DNA of 64,000 nt from Marinobacterium litorale DSM 23545 (GTDB lineage Bacteria; Pseudomonadota; Gammaproteobacteria; Pseudomonadales; Balneatricaceae), in contig NZ_AUAZ01000005.1 in NCBI RefSeq assembly GCF_000428985.1, forward strand, positions 124,001 to 188,000, written 5' to 3'. Position numbers and translations under genes: made by a program. Positions 35,132 to 44,531 of this stretch are shown here, one piece after another. Every line of letters begins with the position of its first letter. Within the stretch, counting starts at the first letter, position 1. Under the pieces are notes generated by a model. It saw only the letters and a list, made by a program, of their open reading frames with translations, made no database searches and was not told the origin of the DNA.

Positions 35132-36475
35132 TTACTTCTCTCCAGATTCCGTGCGGGTGAGCAGGTAGTTGATCTGCTCCACCTGCTTCAGCTGTTCAGC
35201 CTTAAGTTCGATGGTCGCCAGCTGGGCGTTGAGTTCGGCGATGCGGGCCCGCACCACCTCGGCAAAGTCGCCATCGTCACTGGTATAGGCGTTAAGTGCC
35301 GCTTCGGCGGCTTCATGGCTCTGCGGCAACAGCTGGGTTTGATACAGCGCTAACCGCTCGCTGATCCGGTCATAGGAAGCACGCGCCGTGTCATAACCGG
35401 CCAGCATCTGGCGTAGCTGCAGTAGCCGTTCGGTTTTCACCGCTTCCACACGGGAGCCTGCTGCCGCAACTTCGCTGTCCTGACGCCGGGTCGAGAACAG
35501 CGGCATATCGATACTGACACCCACCGTGACTAGGTCCGCCCGGTCGCGGCCCATTGGATCCTCGCCGCGATAGCCATAGCTGGCATTGAGTCCCCATTCC
35601 GGCTTGTACTTCTGTTCGGCCAGCTCGACGTCGGTTCGGGCCAGATCGATCTGGCGGTCGATTAATTGAATAGAGGGGTGGTCGATAAAGGCACGGGCGC
35701 GATCATCATCCCCGGCACCAGGGCCTTGCGGCAAAGTCTGCGCAGGGAGGTCGGCAGACAGCTGCAAAGAGTCAACCTGAACCAGTCGTTGCTGAGTGCT
35801 GTCGCCGGCCATCAGCCATTCAGACAGCCGCGCCAGGTTTATGTCGTGCTGCAGTTCGAGCCGGGTCACGCGGTCATCCAATTGAGCCAACTCCAACTGC
35901 GCCCGCACCAGGTCCTGCTGCCGGGTGCGGCCCATGGCCGAAACGTAGCTTGAGGTGGACACCTCGACCAGCTGTTCGAACAGTGTCCGATTGTTGTTGA
36001 TCAGCGCCAGACTCTGCTGCGCCTGCCAGGCATCGAGCCAGAGCTGACTGACCTGCAGCCGTACCCAGGCGCGGCGTTCTGCTCGCATCAGTGGCTGCAG
36101 CCCGGCCTGCTGGTCAAAACGTGATTCTTTCAGCGCCAGCGTATCGCCCCGCGGGATCATCTGGGACACGCCCATCACCAGCTGAGTCATCGCTTCCTGA
36201 TCGAAGTCGAAGGTGTTGGTCGGCATATTCGCCAGCGCCACGTTGAACTTTGGGTCGGGCAGGCGCCCCGCCGCATCGCCCAGTGCATGCTGGGCCGCTT
36301 CGTTGTGTCGGCTGGTTTCAATCCAGACATCGGCGGCCAAGGCTCGGTTGACCGCCTCGTCCAGCATCAGCTCGTTTGCCAGAGCCAGGGGCGCCAGCAG
36401 CATGCTGCCCACTGCCAGCAACAGGCGGCCCGTCGCTCGGGATGAGCGTTTCGGTAATTTCGGTTTCATGGACAT
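35132..36475 (-). CDS. cusC: TolC-family outer-membrane factor (CusC role)
   Basis: 447 residues from ATG 36475 (AGGA upstream), with a signal peptide (about 12-33, ending ALANE). Two TolC repeats follow, rich in long amphipathic helices with Q/A/E/R. There is no lipobox Cys, unlike E. coli CusC. It lies 2 bp before cusB and completes the tripartite pump. The assignment to copper rests on operon context. Confidence 0.87.
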   Translation of the reverse strand: MSMKPKLPKRSSRATGRLLLAVGSMLLAPLALANELMLDEAVNRALAADVWIETSRHNEAAQHALGDAAGRLPDPKFNVALANMPTNTFDFDQEAMTQLVMGVSQMIPRGDTLALKESRFDQQAGLQPLMRAERRAWVRLQVSQLWLDAWQAQQSLALINNNRTLFEQLVEVSTSSYVSAMGRTRQQDLVRAQLELAQLDDRVTRLELQHDINLARLSEWLMAGDSTQQRLVQVDSLQLSADLPAQTLPQGPGAGDDDRARAFIDHPSIQLIDRQIDLARTDVELAEQKYKPEWGLNASYGYRGEDPMGRDRADLVTVGVSIDMPLFSTRRQDSEVAAAGSRVEAVKTERLLQLRQMLAGYDTARASYDRISERLALYQTQLLPQSHEAAEAALNAYTSDDGDFAEVVRARIAELNAQLATIELKAEQLKQVEQINYLLTRTESGEK

Positions 36476-36587
36476 AACTATCCTGTAGTCACGCGGTCGG
36501 CCACGATTAACGACCGTGTTGCGCATCACGAAAAAGTGTATTCGGAGGGCCGCAAAGGCCCGGGGATTTAATAAAAGCCTGACTGAG

Positions 36588-36998
36588 TCAGACGTGCTTG
36601 GGCGGCTGCCCAGGCGGGGGGAGTAGAATCATAAAGGGGCGCAGACTGAGTTGGGGCCAGGCCGCTCCGACAGCATCGTCCAGTGCCGAGTAGAAGGCCG
36701 TCGCCAACGCGTGGGGCGTGGTGCATTGATCAAGCTCGCAATCGGTCTGAGTCTTACAGCCGGGCTCGTCCGCATTAGAGCCCAGTCCCGGGGCCGTCGA
36801 ATGGCTCTCGCAGTCGACGGCCGGATTGTGCGTCACCAACAAGCCTGCAGGTTGATGCGCTATTCCATCTTCAAACCTTCCCCAATCGGCATCTGCAGAG
36901 CTGGCCTGCATGATCGAAGACGCGCTGACGGCGCCGGACCAAAGGCCCGCAACCGTCATCAGCATCATCCAAACCGATAAAAAAAGGGAACGCCGCAT
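36588..36998 (-). CDS. Small secreted Cys-containing protein heading the cus operon
   Basis: 136 residues with a signal peptide (1-26, ending AVSAS). The mature protein has four Cys (VDCESH, PGCKTQTDCELDQC region near 62-92), several His and a Pro-rich end (LLPPPGQPPKHV). Small secreted His/Cys proteins often precede copper RND operons (CopL or DUF2946-like by position), but I cannot assign it to one. It lies 112 bp before cusC and about 80 bp after a CopR-like box. Confidence 0.5.
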   Translation of the reverse strand: MRRSLFLSVWMMLMTVAGLWSGAVSASSIMQASSADADWGRFEDGIAHQPAGLLVTHNPAVDCESHSTAPGLGSNADEPGCKTQTDCELDQCTTPHALATAFYSALDDAVGAAWPQLSLRPFMILLPPPGQPPKHV

Positions 36999-37077
36999 GG
37001 CAAAAAATCATCTCTAATCAACAGTGGGAGATAATCTACTGTTTTGCCGTGTGCCGCTCTAGTTTTATTTGGCAACC

Positions 37078-37094
37078 TTTCAAAAATGTAATCC
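37078..37094. promoter_or_regulatory. Degenerate CopR-like box upstream of cus operon
   Basis: TTTCA-AAAA-TGTAATCC: the right half is identical to the box at 29078-29097 and the left half has one change. It is 80 bp before the first gene of the cus operon. Confidence 0.4.
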
Positions 37095-37120
37095 AGCGGC
37101 AAGGTAGCCTGGATAAAAAA

Positions 37121-37138
37121 GGCCCGCAAAAGCGGGCC
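37121..37138 (-). terminator. Terminator of the lower meta-pathway operon
   Basis: GGCCCGC-AAAA-GCGGGCC, a perfect 7-bp stem 35 bp after the tautomerase stop. On the minus strand it is followed by TTTTTT. A second inverted repeat (GTCAGCGA / TCGCTGAC, 37172-37197) overlaps the 3' end of the gene itself. Confidence 0.85.
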
Positions 37139-37172
37139 AAACTGCAACTGACTATAGGGACCCGGAAACCGG

Positions 37173-37364
37173 TCAGCGACCTAGCTTTTTCGCTGACTGG
37201 CCCCCGATACCGAAGTGCTGTTTGGGCATTTCAGTAATGATGACGCGCACACTCTCCTTGGGCGCTTCAAGTGAACGGGCTATCGCCTCGCTCACTTCAT
37301 CGATCAGACGCTCTTTCATCTCGTCTGACCGGCCTTCCATGATATGCAGTTGTGCTACTGGCAT
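37173..37364 (-). CDS. dmpI: 4-Oxalocrotonate (2-hydroxymuconate) tautomerase
   Basis: 63 residues. The catalytic Pro1 is exposed after Met removal (MPVAQLHI), with Arg near 39 (SVRVIITEM) as in the 4-OT family. It converts 2-hydroxymuconate to 2-oxo-3-hexenedioate in the oxalocrotonate branch, feeding DmpH. It is the last gene of dmpCDEFGHI, 33 bp after dmpH. Confidence 0.92.
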   Translation of the reverse strand: MPVAQLHIMEGRSDEMKERLIDEVSEAIARSLEAPKESVRVIITEMPKQHFGIGGQSAKKLGR

Positions 37365-37397
37365 GGTTTCACTCCTGAAAAACGATACCGGCCGTGT

Positions 37398-38204
37398 TCA
37401 GACAAACTTGCCGCTGATGGTGCCCAGGTCCTGGTAGCGAACGGTGAAGCTGTCGCCCTTGTTGACCTGAACCGCAGCGGTGATCGCACCGATCATGATG
37501 AAGCTGCCCGCCGGCAGGGATTCGCCACGGTCGCCCAGCATATTGACCAGCATGGCCACGGAGGCAGCCGGGTGGCCCAGCACTGCCGCACCGGCGCCGG
37601 TCTGAACCACTTCGCCGTTTACTTCCATCACCACACCCAGATTCTTCAGATCCAGGTCAGCGATATCGGCCATGCGACCTCCGGTGACGAAACGGCTGGA
37701 GGAGGAGTTATCGGCGATGACGCTCTTGAGGTCGAACTTGAAATCCTTGTAGCGGGAGTCGATGACCTCAACAGCCGGCATCACGAAATCGGTGGCACGC
37801 AGCACATCACCGATATGACAGCCCGGCCCTTTCAGCTCCTCCTTGGTGACAAACGCCAGCTCCGCCTCGATCTTCGGGTGGATCAGTTCATCGTGCTTGA
37901 TCTCGCCGCCATCCGGGCAGCAAAAATAGTCGGCCAGGAAACCATAGCAGGGCTGTTCAACCCCCATTTGTGCCATCTTGGCCCAGGAGGTCAGACCCAT
38001 TTTCATGCCGACAACCTTGTTGCCCCGGGCCTCTTTACGGCGACGGATCTCCCACTGGATATCAAACGCATCTCGGTAGGTCATATCCGGGAAGTCGTCA
38101 GTGATCTTGGTCACTTCATAGGCTTCCAGTTCGGCGTTTTCCAGATGGATCGCCAGCTCTTCAATCTGTGATTGGGTCAGGTTGTTACCGTTAACATCGG
38201 CCAT
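37398..38204 (-). CDS. dmpH: 4-Oxalocrotonate decarboxylase
   Basis: 268 residues of the fumarylacetoacetase/hydratase-decarboxylase family. It contains KMGLTSWAKMAQMGV, HPKIEAELAF and the metal-binding acidic cluster (E-x-E ... E near 105-140) typical of DmpH/XylI. It decarboxylates 2-oxo-3-hexenedioate to 2-hydroxypenta-2,4-dienoate and normally forms a complex with DmpE. The ATG overlaps the dmpG stop (ATGA). The call as decarboxylase rather than hydratase rests on closer resemblance to DmpH than to the paralogue at 40181-40966. Confidence 0.92.
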   Translation of the reverse strand: MADVNGNNLTQSQIEELAIHLENAELEAYEVTKITDDFPDMTYRDAFDIQWEIRRRKEARGNKVVGMKMGLTSWAKMAQMGVEQPCYGFLADYFCCPDGGEIKHDELIHPKIEAELAFVTKEELKGPGCHIGDVLRATDFVMPAVEVIDSRYKDFKFDLKSVIADNSSSSRFVTGGRMADIADLDLKNLGVVMEVNGEVVQTGAGAAVLGHPAASVAMLVNMLGDRGESLPAGSFIMIGAITAAVQVNKGDSFTVRYQDLGTISGKFV

Positions 38205-39232
38205 CAGATCAGCTCCTTTTCTTTTGCCATGGTCAATGCCAGGTCTTCAATCATATCTTCCTGTCCACCCACGGTGCCGCGGCGACCCAGCTCGACCAGA
38301 ATGTCACGGGCCTGGATGCCGTACTTCTTCTCGGCCCGTTGGGCGAACAGCAGGAACGAGGAGTAGACCCCGGCGTAGCCCAGCGTCAGCGCATCACGAT
38401 CCACCCGGATCGGCTGATCCATGATCGGGCATACCTTGTCTTCCGCCACATCCATGATCTTGTAGAGATCTATACCGGTCTCCACACCCATGCGGTCCAG
38501 TACCGCACAGAACACTTCCAGCGGCGTGTTACCGGCACCCGCGCCCAGGCCCGCGACGGAGCCGTCGATGCGGGTTGCACCAGCTTCAATTGCTGCCAGC
38601 GAGTTGGCGATCCCCATCCCCAGGTTGTGGTGGCCGTGGAAACCGATCTCCACATTGCTCGGCAGTTCTGAACGCAGCAGGCCGATGCGGGCAGTCACAT
38701 CATCCGGCAGCATGTAACCGGCGGAGTCGGTGGCGTAAACGCAGTTGGCGCCGTATTCCACCATCAGTTTGGCCTGTTCCAGGATCTTCTCCGGGCTGAC
38801 CATGTGAGCCATCATCAGAAAGCCCACGGTGTCCATCTCCATCTTGGCGGCCATGCCGATATGCTGCTCGGAGACATCCGCCTCGGTGCAGTGGGTGGCC
38901 ACGCGGATGGTGTTCACACCGCAATCGCGGGCCATCTGCAGGTGATCCACGGTGCCGATCCCCGGCAGCAGCAGTGCAGAGACCTTGGCGTTTTTCATTT
39001 TCGGAATCACCGCGTTGAGATATTCCTCGTCGGTGTGGGCCGGGAAGCCATAGTTCACCGAGGCGCCGCCCAGGCCGTCACCGTGGGTGACTTCGATCAG
39101 CGGCATCCCCGCTTCATCCAGACCGGTGGCGATATCCACCATCTGTTCCAGTGAGATCTGGTGGCGTTTGGCGTGCATACCGTCACGCAGGCTCATATCG
39201 TGCAGCGTGACCTTTTTACCGTTCAGGTTCAT
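38204..39232 (-). CDS. dmpG: 4-Hydroxy-2-oxovalerate aldolase
   Basis: 342 residues. A TIM-barrel of the HMG-CoA lyase-like class with the metal/catalytic motif [12 protein letters not shown] near 15-26 and [13 protein letters not shown] near 200. It splits 4-hydroxy-2-oxovalerate to pyruvate and acetaldehyde, channelling acetaldehyde to DmpF, its obligate partner. It is 15 bp downstream of dmpF. Confidence 0.95.
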   Translation of the reverse strand: MNLNGKKVTLHDMSLRDGMHAKRHQISLEQMVDIATGLDEAGMPLIEVTHGDGLGGASVNYGFPAHTDEEYLNAVIPKMKNAKVSALLLPGIGTVDHLQMARDCGVNTIRVATHCTEADVSEQHIGMAAKMEMDTVGFLMMAHMVSPEKILEQAKLMVEYGANCVYATDSAGYMLPDDVTARIGLLRSELPSNVEIGFHGHHNLGMGIANSLAAIEAGATRIDGSVAGLGAGAGNTPLEVFCAVLDRMGVETGIDLYKIMDVAEDKVCPIMDQPIRVDRDALTLGYAGVYSSFLLFAQRAEKKYGIQARDILVELGRRGTVGGQEDMIEDLALTMAKEKELI

Positions 39233-39247
39233 GATTTTCTCTCCCGA

Positions 39248-40159
39248 TTAGCCACGTGCAGGCAGGTTGATGACACCGTTCGCCGCTTCTTCAGCGAACA
39301 TCTCGGCGGTACGCAGACCGGCCGCGGTCATGATGTCCAGATTACCGGCGTACTTGGGCAGGAAGTCGCCCAGGCCTTCCACCTCCATGAAGCAGGAGAC
39401 GCGGTTGCCATCAAAGATGGGGCCGTTGACCAACCGATAGCCCGGTACGTATTTCTGCACCTCTTTCACCATCTGGTGGACCGACTCGGTGATCGCATCC
39501 TGATTCGGCTCGTCCTCGGTGAGGCAGTGGATGGTGTCGCGCATGATCAACGGTGGCTCGGCCGGGTTGATGATGATGATCGCCTTGCCTTTCTTGGCGC
39601 CACCCACCTTTTCCACGGCACCGGCGGTGGTGCGGGTGAACTCGTCGATGTTCTTACGGGTACCGGGGCCGACAGAGCGGGAGGAGACCGTGGCGATGAT
39701 CTCGCCATATTCCACCGGCTGCACGCGGGAGACCGCGGCCACCATGGGGATGGTCGCCTGGCCACCGCAGGTGACCATATTGACGTTCATCTCCAGGTTC
39801 TTGGCGTGGTCGGCCAGGTTCACCGGCGGCACACAGAACGGGCCGATGGCGGCGGGCGTCAGATCCACCATGATCACGCCCAGCTCGTTGAGCTTGCGGC
39901 TGTTCTCGGCATGGACGTAGGCGGAGGTCGCATCGAAGGCGACACGGATATCGTCTTCGAGCACGTGAGGCACCAGCCCATCAACGCCCTCGGCGGTGGT
40001 CTTGATGCCCATCTCGGCGGCCCGTTTGAGGCCTTCGGACTCGGGGTCGATCCCGACCATCCAGACCGGCTCGATCCACTCGGAGCGCTGCATCTTCATC
40101 AGCAGGTCGGTACCGATGTTGCCCGGGCCGATGATGGCGGCTTTCAGTTTCTTGCTCAT
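39248..40159 (-). CDS. dmpF: Acetaldehyde dehydrogenase (acylating)
   Basis: 303 residues. NAD-binding GPGNIGTDL at about 11-19 and the catalytic Cys in [11 protein letters not shown] (about 130). It converts acetaldehyde and CoA to acetyl-CoA. It forms the bifunctional complex with DmpG and is encoded just before it. Confidence 0.95.
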   Translation of the reverse strand: MSKKLKAAIIGPGNIGTDLLMKMQRSEWIEPVWMVGIDPESEGLKRAAEMGIKTTAEGVDGLVPHVLEDDIRVAFDATSAYVHAENSRKLNELGVIMVDLTPAAIGPFCVPPVNLADHAKNLEMNVNMVTCGGQATIPMVAAVSRVQPVEYGEIIATVSSRSVGPGTRKNIDEFTRTTAGAVEKVGGAKKGKAIIIINPAEPPLIMRDTIHCLTEDEPNQDAITESVHQMVKEVQKYVPGYRLVNGPIFDGNRVSCFMEVEGLGDFLPKYAGNLDIMTAAGLRTAEMFAEEAANGVINLPARG

Positions 40160-40180
40160 AATTGATTCCTGCCTTTAAAG

Positions 40181-40966
40181 TCAGACGAAGCGCACGGAGG
40201 CACCACCGATGCCACCGATGCTGACGCTCATGAAATCACCGGCCTGAACCGGTTCCAGCGGCACCAGTGACCCGGACAGAATCACTTCACCGGCTTTGAG
40301 CGGTATGCCGAACTGTCCCAGGGTGTTGGCGAGCCAGGTCACACAGTTCACCGGGCTACCCAGCGCTGCCGCACCGGCACCGGTAGAGATGATTGAACCG
40401 TTCTTCTCCACCACCATGCCGCAGGTCGACAGATCCACCTTGCGCGGATTGACGGCGCGGTCACCCAGCACAAACAGGCCACAGGATGCGTTGTCCGCGA
40501 CGGTGTCCTGGATCTTGATCTTCCAATCCTCAATGCGGGAATCGACAATCTCAAAGCAGGGCAACACACAGTCGGTGGCAGCCAGTACATCCGCGTTGGT
40601 GATGCCTGGGCCCATGAGATCTTTCTTCAGGATGAAGGCGATCTCGCCCTCCGCCTTGGGCTGAATCAGCTGTTCGCTGATCGGCATCTCCTGGCCCTGG
40701 CTGTAAGCCATTTTGTCGGTCAGGTAGCCAAAGTCCGGCTGGTGCACGTTCAGCATGTTCTGCACCGCCTTGGAGGTCACACCAATCTTCTTGCCGATGA
40801 TTTTTTCACCGGCTTCCACCCGGCGCTCAATCATCCGCAGGGAGATGTGGTAGGCATCTTCAATCGTGATATCACTGAAGCGCTCAGTGAACGGTTTCAG
40901 GGTTTTGCGGCCAGTCAGCGCTTCGTAAAGCTCATCGCCGCAGGCTTGTATCTGTTGGGTATCCAT
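40181..40966 (-). CDS. dmpE: 2-Hydroxypenta-2,4-dienoate hydratase
   Basis: 261 residues, paralogue of DmpH. Features are GKKIGVTSKAVQNMLNV, QPKAEGEIAF (metal ligands Glu) and GSPVNCVTWLAN near 205. It hydrates 2-hydroxypentadienoate to 4-hydroxy-2-oxovalerate. It lies 21 bp upstream of dmpF. Confidence 0.93.
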   Translation of the reverse strand: MDTQQIQACGDELYEALTGRKTLKPFTERFSDITIEDAYHISLRMIERRVEAGEKIIGKKIGVTSKAVQNMLNVHQPDFGYLTDKMAYSQGQEMPISEQLIQPKAEGEIAFILKKDLMGPGITNADVLAATDCVLPCFEIVDSRIEDWKIKIQDTVADNASCGLFVLGDRAVNPRKVDLSTCGMVVEKNGSIISTGAGAAALGSPVNCVTWLANTLGQFGIPLKAGEVILSGSLVPLEPVQAGDFMSVSIGGIGGASVRFV

Positions 40967-41001
40967 AGGCTGTTCTTCGTTATCAGGTTAATAATTGGGT
41001 G

Positions 41002-41847
41002 TCAGGCCGCGTCGGCTTCCGCCAGGAAGTCATCGACCAGGCGAATAAAGCGGGCCGAGTGTTCAATCTGTGTCCAGTGGCCGCAGTGGCCGAACACGTG
41101 CAGCTGAGCGTTGGGTATCCACTGCGCCAGCGTCAGGCTGGTATCTAGCGGGATCACTTCATCTTCCCGGCCATGAATCACCAGCACCTCCTGCTCAATC
41201 GCTCGGATATCGGCTTCTTTTGAAGCAAGCGCATCAATCCAGCGTTGGCGGGGAGCGGGGAACATGGCGGCAAAGGATTCATGAAATCCGGGCCGGATGC
41301 TGGCCTCGTAACGCAGCTGGGCCAGCTCGTCGGTGACCAGTGAACGGTCATAGGCGAAAATATCGAGCAGCTGTTTCATGGCACCCAGTGAGGGTTCATA
41401 TCCCCAGGCCGCATCCAGGCCGGGCGTCAGCTCGAAGGGCACGCCGACGCTGCCCATCAGCACCAGTCGGCGAATCCGATGCGGGTACCGGATTGCCAGA
41501 GCCAGCGCTATAGCCCCTCCATAGGAGTTACCCACCAGATCGGTCTGCTCGATATCCAATGTATCGAGGACACCGATGGCATGGTCCAGCCAGCGCTCCA
41601 GGTTGTAGTGGTTATCAGCCGGGCGCTCGGTGTAGCCGAAACCCAGCATATCCGGCGCGATAACCCGACGCCGCTGAGCCAGAGCCGGCATCACCAGACG
41701 CCAGTTAGCCCAGGCGGTCACGCCCGGACCCGATCCGTGGATCAGCATCAGCGGTTCGCCCTGCCCCTGATCATGCAGATTGGTCCGCACGCCGTTTACA
41801 TCAACGAACCGGCCGAGCTCAGGATTGTTGTTATTCTGCTCGCTCAT
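41002..41847 (-). CDS. dmpD: 2-Hydroxymuconic semialdehyde hydrolase
   Basis: 281-residue alpha/beta hydrolase. The oxyanion segment is HGSGPG, the nucleophile is Ser about 108 (GNSYGGAIAL), Asp in GREDEVIPL and His in FGHCGHWTQIE. It hydrolyses the ring-cleavage product to 2-hydroxypentadienoate and formate, the branch needed for methylated catechols. The second of two adjacent ATGs is better spaced from GAGG. 25 bp separate it from dmpC. Confidence 0.92.
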   Translation of the reverse strand: MSEQNNNNPELGRFVDVNGVRTNLHDQGQGEPLMLIHGSGPGVTAWANWRLVMPALAQRRRVIAPDMLGFGYTERPADNHYNLERWLDHAIGVLDTLDIEQTDLVGNSYGGAIALALAIRYPHRIRRLVLMGSVGVPFELTPGLDAAWGYEPSLGAMKQLLDIFAYDRSLVTDELAQLRYEASIRPGFHESFAAMFPAPRQRWIDALASKEADIRAIEQEVLVIHGREDEVIPLDTSLTLAQWIPNAQLHVFGHCGHWTQIEHSARFIRLVDDFLAEADAA

Positions 41848-41872
41848 CATTCACCTCATCCGCCGGGCTGAT

Positions 41873-43333
41873 TTACAGCTTGATGCAGATATTCTTTAGT
41901 TCCGTGTAGAACTCGAGACCGTGAACACCCCCTTCACGACCGATACCGGAGGATTTGGCTCCGCCGAAAGCAGTTCGCAGATCACGCAGGAACCAGGAGT
42001 TCACCCACACCAGCCCCGCTTCGATCTGCTCACCAACACGAACGGCACGGGCGCTGTTCTCGGTCCAGATGGCAGCCGCGAGGCCATACTCGGTATCGTT
42101 GGCCAGCTCGATCACTTCCTCTTCGGTATCGAACGGACGGATATGGCAGCAGGGTCCGAAAATCTCTTCACGGATCACGCGGGCGTCATCGGACAGGCCG
42201 GTCCAGATTGTCGGCTCGATCCAGGCACCGTCGTTGAGCTCTGCGCCCATATCCGGAATACCACCCCCAATCTCAACCGTTGCACCCTCTTCTACGGCCA
42301 GGTCGTAGTAGTACTTGACCTTGGCACGATGCTCGAGGCTGACCAGCGGGCCGAAGTTGGCCTCTTTGTCCTCAGGGCGACCCAGCTTGAGCTTGGCCAC
42401 TTCCTCTTTCATCCGTGCCAGGAACTTGTCGTAGATCGGTCGCTCCACGTAGACACGCTCGGTGCCCAGGCATACCTGACCGCAGTTAACAAAGGCCGAG
42501 CGCATGGTGCCCTCGACCGCCTTTTCGATATCGCAGTCGGCAAAGACGATGCCCGGGTTCTTGCCACCGCACTCCAGGGAGATATTGCGCAGACCCACGG
42601 CCGCTGCCTTCATGATGATCTCGCCGGTACGGGTTTCACCGGTGAAGGTGATCGCATCCACGTCCTTATGCGCAGTCAGGAATTCACCGGCGGAGTCCGG
42701 GCCCAGACCGTGAACCACGTTGAACACACCCGGCGGTACACCGCATTCGTTCATCACTTCGCCCAGAAGCGTGGTGGTCGCCGGTGTCTCTTCCGAGGGC
42801 TTAACCACCACGGTGTTACCGCAGGCCAGTGCCGGACCCACTTTCCAGGTCATCAGCAGCAACGGCAGGTTCCAGGGAGAGATAACAGCGATGACGCCTT
42901 TGGGCGTGCGGTGGCCGACGTTCAAAGCCCCCTTGCCATCCGGCGTATCCATACGGAAGCCTTCAGTCGGGTGGTTGGCCACGGTCTCGGCAAACGCCTT
43001 GAAGTTGGCAGCGCCCCGGGGGATATCGATATGGCTGGCGATGGAGCGGGGTTTACCGGTGTCTTTGCACTCGGCATCCAGAAACTCCTCGAAGCGCTCG
43101 TTGATCCGGTCGGCCACCTTGTTAAGGAGCTCGGTGCGCTGCGCCTGAGTCAGTTTGCCCCAGGGGCCTTTGAGCGCCTGGCGGGCAGCCTGCACGGCGG
43201 CATCTACCTCCTCCCGGCCGGCTTCATGCACCATACCGATCAGACTGTTATCCACGGGACAGCGGTTCTCGAACTGCTTGCCGCTGTTCGAGCCCATGTA
43301 TTCACCGTTAATAAAATGTTTGAACTCTTTCAT
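41873..43333 (-). CDS. dmpC: 2-Hydroxymuconic semialdehyde dehydrogenase
   Basis: 486-residue aldehyde dehydrogenase. NAD site near GETRTG, catalytic Glu in LECGGKNPG (about 253), catalytic Cys in FVNCGQVCLG (about 285) and the family ending NICIKL. It oxidises 2-hydroxymuconic semialdehyde to 2-hydroxymuconate, opening the oxalocrotonate branch. It is the first gene of the lower operon and is preceded by a LysR-type dyad and TATACT -10. Confidence 0.93.
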   Translation of the reverse strand: MKEFKHFINGEYMGSNSGKQFENRCPVDNSLIGMVHEAGREEVDAAVQAARQALKGPWGKLTQAQRTELLNKVADRINERFEEFLDAECKDTGKPRSIASHIDIPRGAANFKAFAETVANHPTEGFRMDTPDGKGALNVGHRTPKGVIAVISPWNLPLLLMTWKVGPALACGNTVVVKPSEETPATTTLLGEVMNECGVPPGVFNVVHGLGPDSAGEFLTAHKDVDAITFTGETRTGEIIMKAAAVGLRNISLECGGKNPGIVFADCDIEKAVEGTMRSAFVNCGQVCLGTERVYVERPIYDKFLARMKEEVAKLKLGRPEDKEANFGPLVSLEHRAKVKYYYDLAVEEGATVEIGGGIPDMGAELNDGAWIEPTIWTGLSDDARVIREEIFGPCCHIRPFDTEEEVIELANDTEYGLAAAIWTENSARAVRVGEQIEAGLVWVNSWFLRDLRTAFGGAKSSGIGREGGVHGLEFYTELKNICIKL

Positions 43334-43451
43334 GCTTCACCTGTGAGCTGGATCACGGGCCTATGAAAACGGTGAGTGGCCGCTTCATCCGTAATCTGCA
43401 GTTTGCTGTTGGTTGAAACCCGAGTGCCGTTGGACTCAACCCGCCGAATCG

Positions 43452-43473
43452 CAGACCACCCATTGGCGGTCTG
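43452..43473 (-). other. Leader hairpin of the lower-pathway mRNA
   Basis: In the minus-strand transcript, CAGACCGCC-AAUG-GGUGGUCUG pairs over nine positions (one G-U). It begins about 8 bases after the predicted start near 43480. No T-run follows, so it is more likely an mRNA-stabilising 5' hairpin than an attenuator. Confidence 0.45.
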
Positions 43474-43486
43474 TCAGGATGGTTCG

Positions 43487-43555
43487 AGTATAGCGACGGC
43501 AGGAGGTGAAAGAAGGGACAAAAACGAGATATGAATTTCCCATCCATGGGAATTC
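43487..43555 (-). promoter_or_regulatory. LysR-type operator and promoter of dmpC operon
   Basis: GAATTTCCCAT-CC-ATGGGAATTC at 43533-43555 is a near-perfect dyad. A TATACT -10 at 43487-43492 (minus strand) predicts a start near 43480, placing the dyad centre near -64, the standard LysR recognition site position. No sigma-54 element is visible here. The likely regulator is the LysR gene ending at 43619. Confidence 0.5.
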
Positions 43556-43618
43556 AGAAACGCCAAAGCTGGCAAGGCGCTACCGGCCCAATAAGGTCCT
43601 GAAACGCCCTCCTACACG

Positions 43619-44497
43619 CTAGGAATTTCGTACACGGTTAATAACGAAATCGACGAAAGCGCGGGTTTTAACGGGCAGGTTTTCCCGGTGGGGATACATT
43701 ATCTGAACGGTCTTTCCATCAATCGTCCAATCATCCAAAAGCACCTCAACCTCATTTTGGGCAATCGCGTTTGCGACCACATAACGTGGCAAACAGGCAG
43801 CACCGATCCCTTTTTTAACCGCTTCCTTGGCGAACATGATCTCGTCGGTTCTCAGATGCGCTTTGGGGGCAAAGGTGAAATCATCACCACTGGGGGAATG
43901 AAAGCGCCAGAAAGCCATTCGTTTCATGACAATCAACGGCATTCCGTCCAAGTCAGAGGGGCTTGAGGGACGGCCATATTTCTTGAGGTACCCCGGGCTC
44001 GCGCAGACCACCATACCGCTATCGAACAGCGGTCGCGATACCCAGTCATTCAGAGTCACTTCACCCATTCTGAATGCAATATCGATGCTGTTCTTTACCA
44101 GATCCACATTTTCGTTGGACAGAAACATCTCCACACGAATACCCGGATTGGCTTCCATAAAATCGAAAACCCACTCCTTGGCGTAGTGATGCCCGAAGCT
44201 CACCGGCGCTGCGATCTTGAGATCCCCGGAAAGCGAAGAGAGCTCGGAGTTGACGTTTTCCGCCTTGACTTCCAACTCGTTGACAATGGCCGACAGGGAG
44301 ATATAGAACCGCTGCCCCGATTCGGTCAGGCCGAATTTCTTGGCACTCCTGTGGATGAGTTTGTAGCCGACCTCCTGCTCAAAAGCCTGCAGCCGACGGC
44401 TCAATGTGGACGTTGGAATATCAAGCGATTTGGATGCTGCAACCAGACTTCCTTTCTCTACGACTTTGATAAAGTAAAAAAGGTCCTGATAGTTCAT
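43619..44497 (-). CDS. LysR family regulator, probable lower-pathway activator
   Basis: 292 residues with an N-terminal HTH (SLVAASKSLDIPTSTLSRRL at about 16-35) and an effector domain of the CrgA/DsdC-like subgroup. It lies immediately upstream of, and in line with, the dmpC operon. It is divergent from the ABM-domain gene. A dyad in its own promoter (44510-44531) suggests autoregulation. A pathway intermediate as effector is plausible but not shown. Confidence 0.87.
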   Translation of the reverse strand: MNYQDLFYFIKVVEKGSLVAASKSLDIPTSTLSRRLQAFEQEVGYKLIHRSAKKFGLTESGQRFYISLSAIVNELEVKAENVNSELSSLSGDLKIAAPVSFGHHYAKEWVFDFMEANPGIRVEMFLSNENVDLVKNSIDIAFRMGEVTLNDWVSRPLFDSGMVVCASPGYLKKYGRPSSPSDLDGMPLIVMKRMAFWRFHSPSGDDFTFAPKAHLRTDEIMFAKEAVKKGIGAACLPRYVVANAIAQNEVEVLLDDWTIDGKTVQIMYPHRENLPVKTRAFVDFVINRVRNS

Positions 44498-44509
44498 TAC
44501 GCCCCCAAT

Positions 44510-44531
44510 AATGGAATATCAGCATTCCATT
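44510..44531. promoter_or_regulatory. Perfect dyad in lysR/ABM divergent gap
   Basis: AATGGAAT-ATCAGC-ATTCCATT, 8-bp arms, 13 bp before the LysR start. It contains a T-N11-A LysR box (44517/44529). Confidence 0.5.

Noticed and set aside
41921-43366. 481-codon plus-strand open frame
   Set aside because: Antisense shadow of dmpC; no ribosome site and no recognisable protein.
43334-43560. Sigma-54 promoter for the dmpC operon
   Set aside because: No GG-N10-GC element fits on the minus strand; a TATACT -10 with a LysR dyad is present instead.
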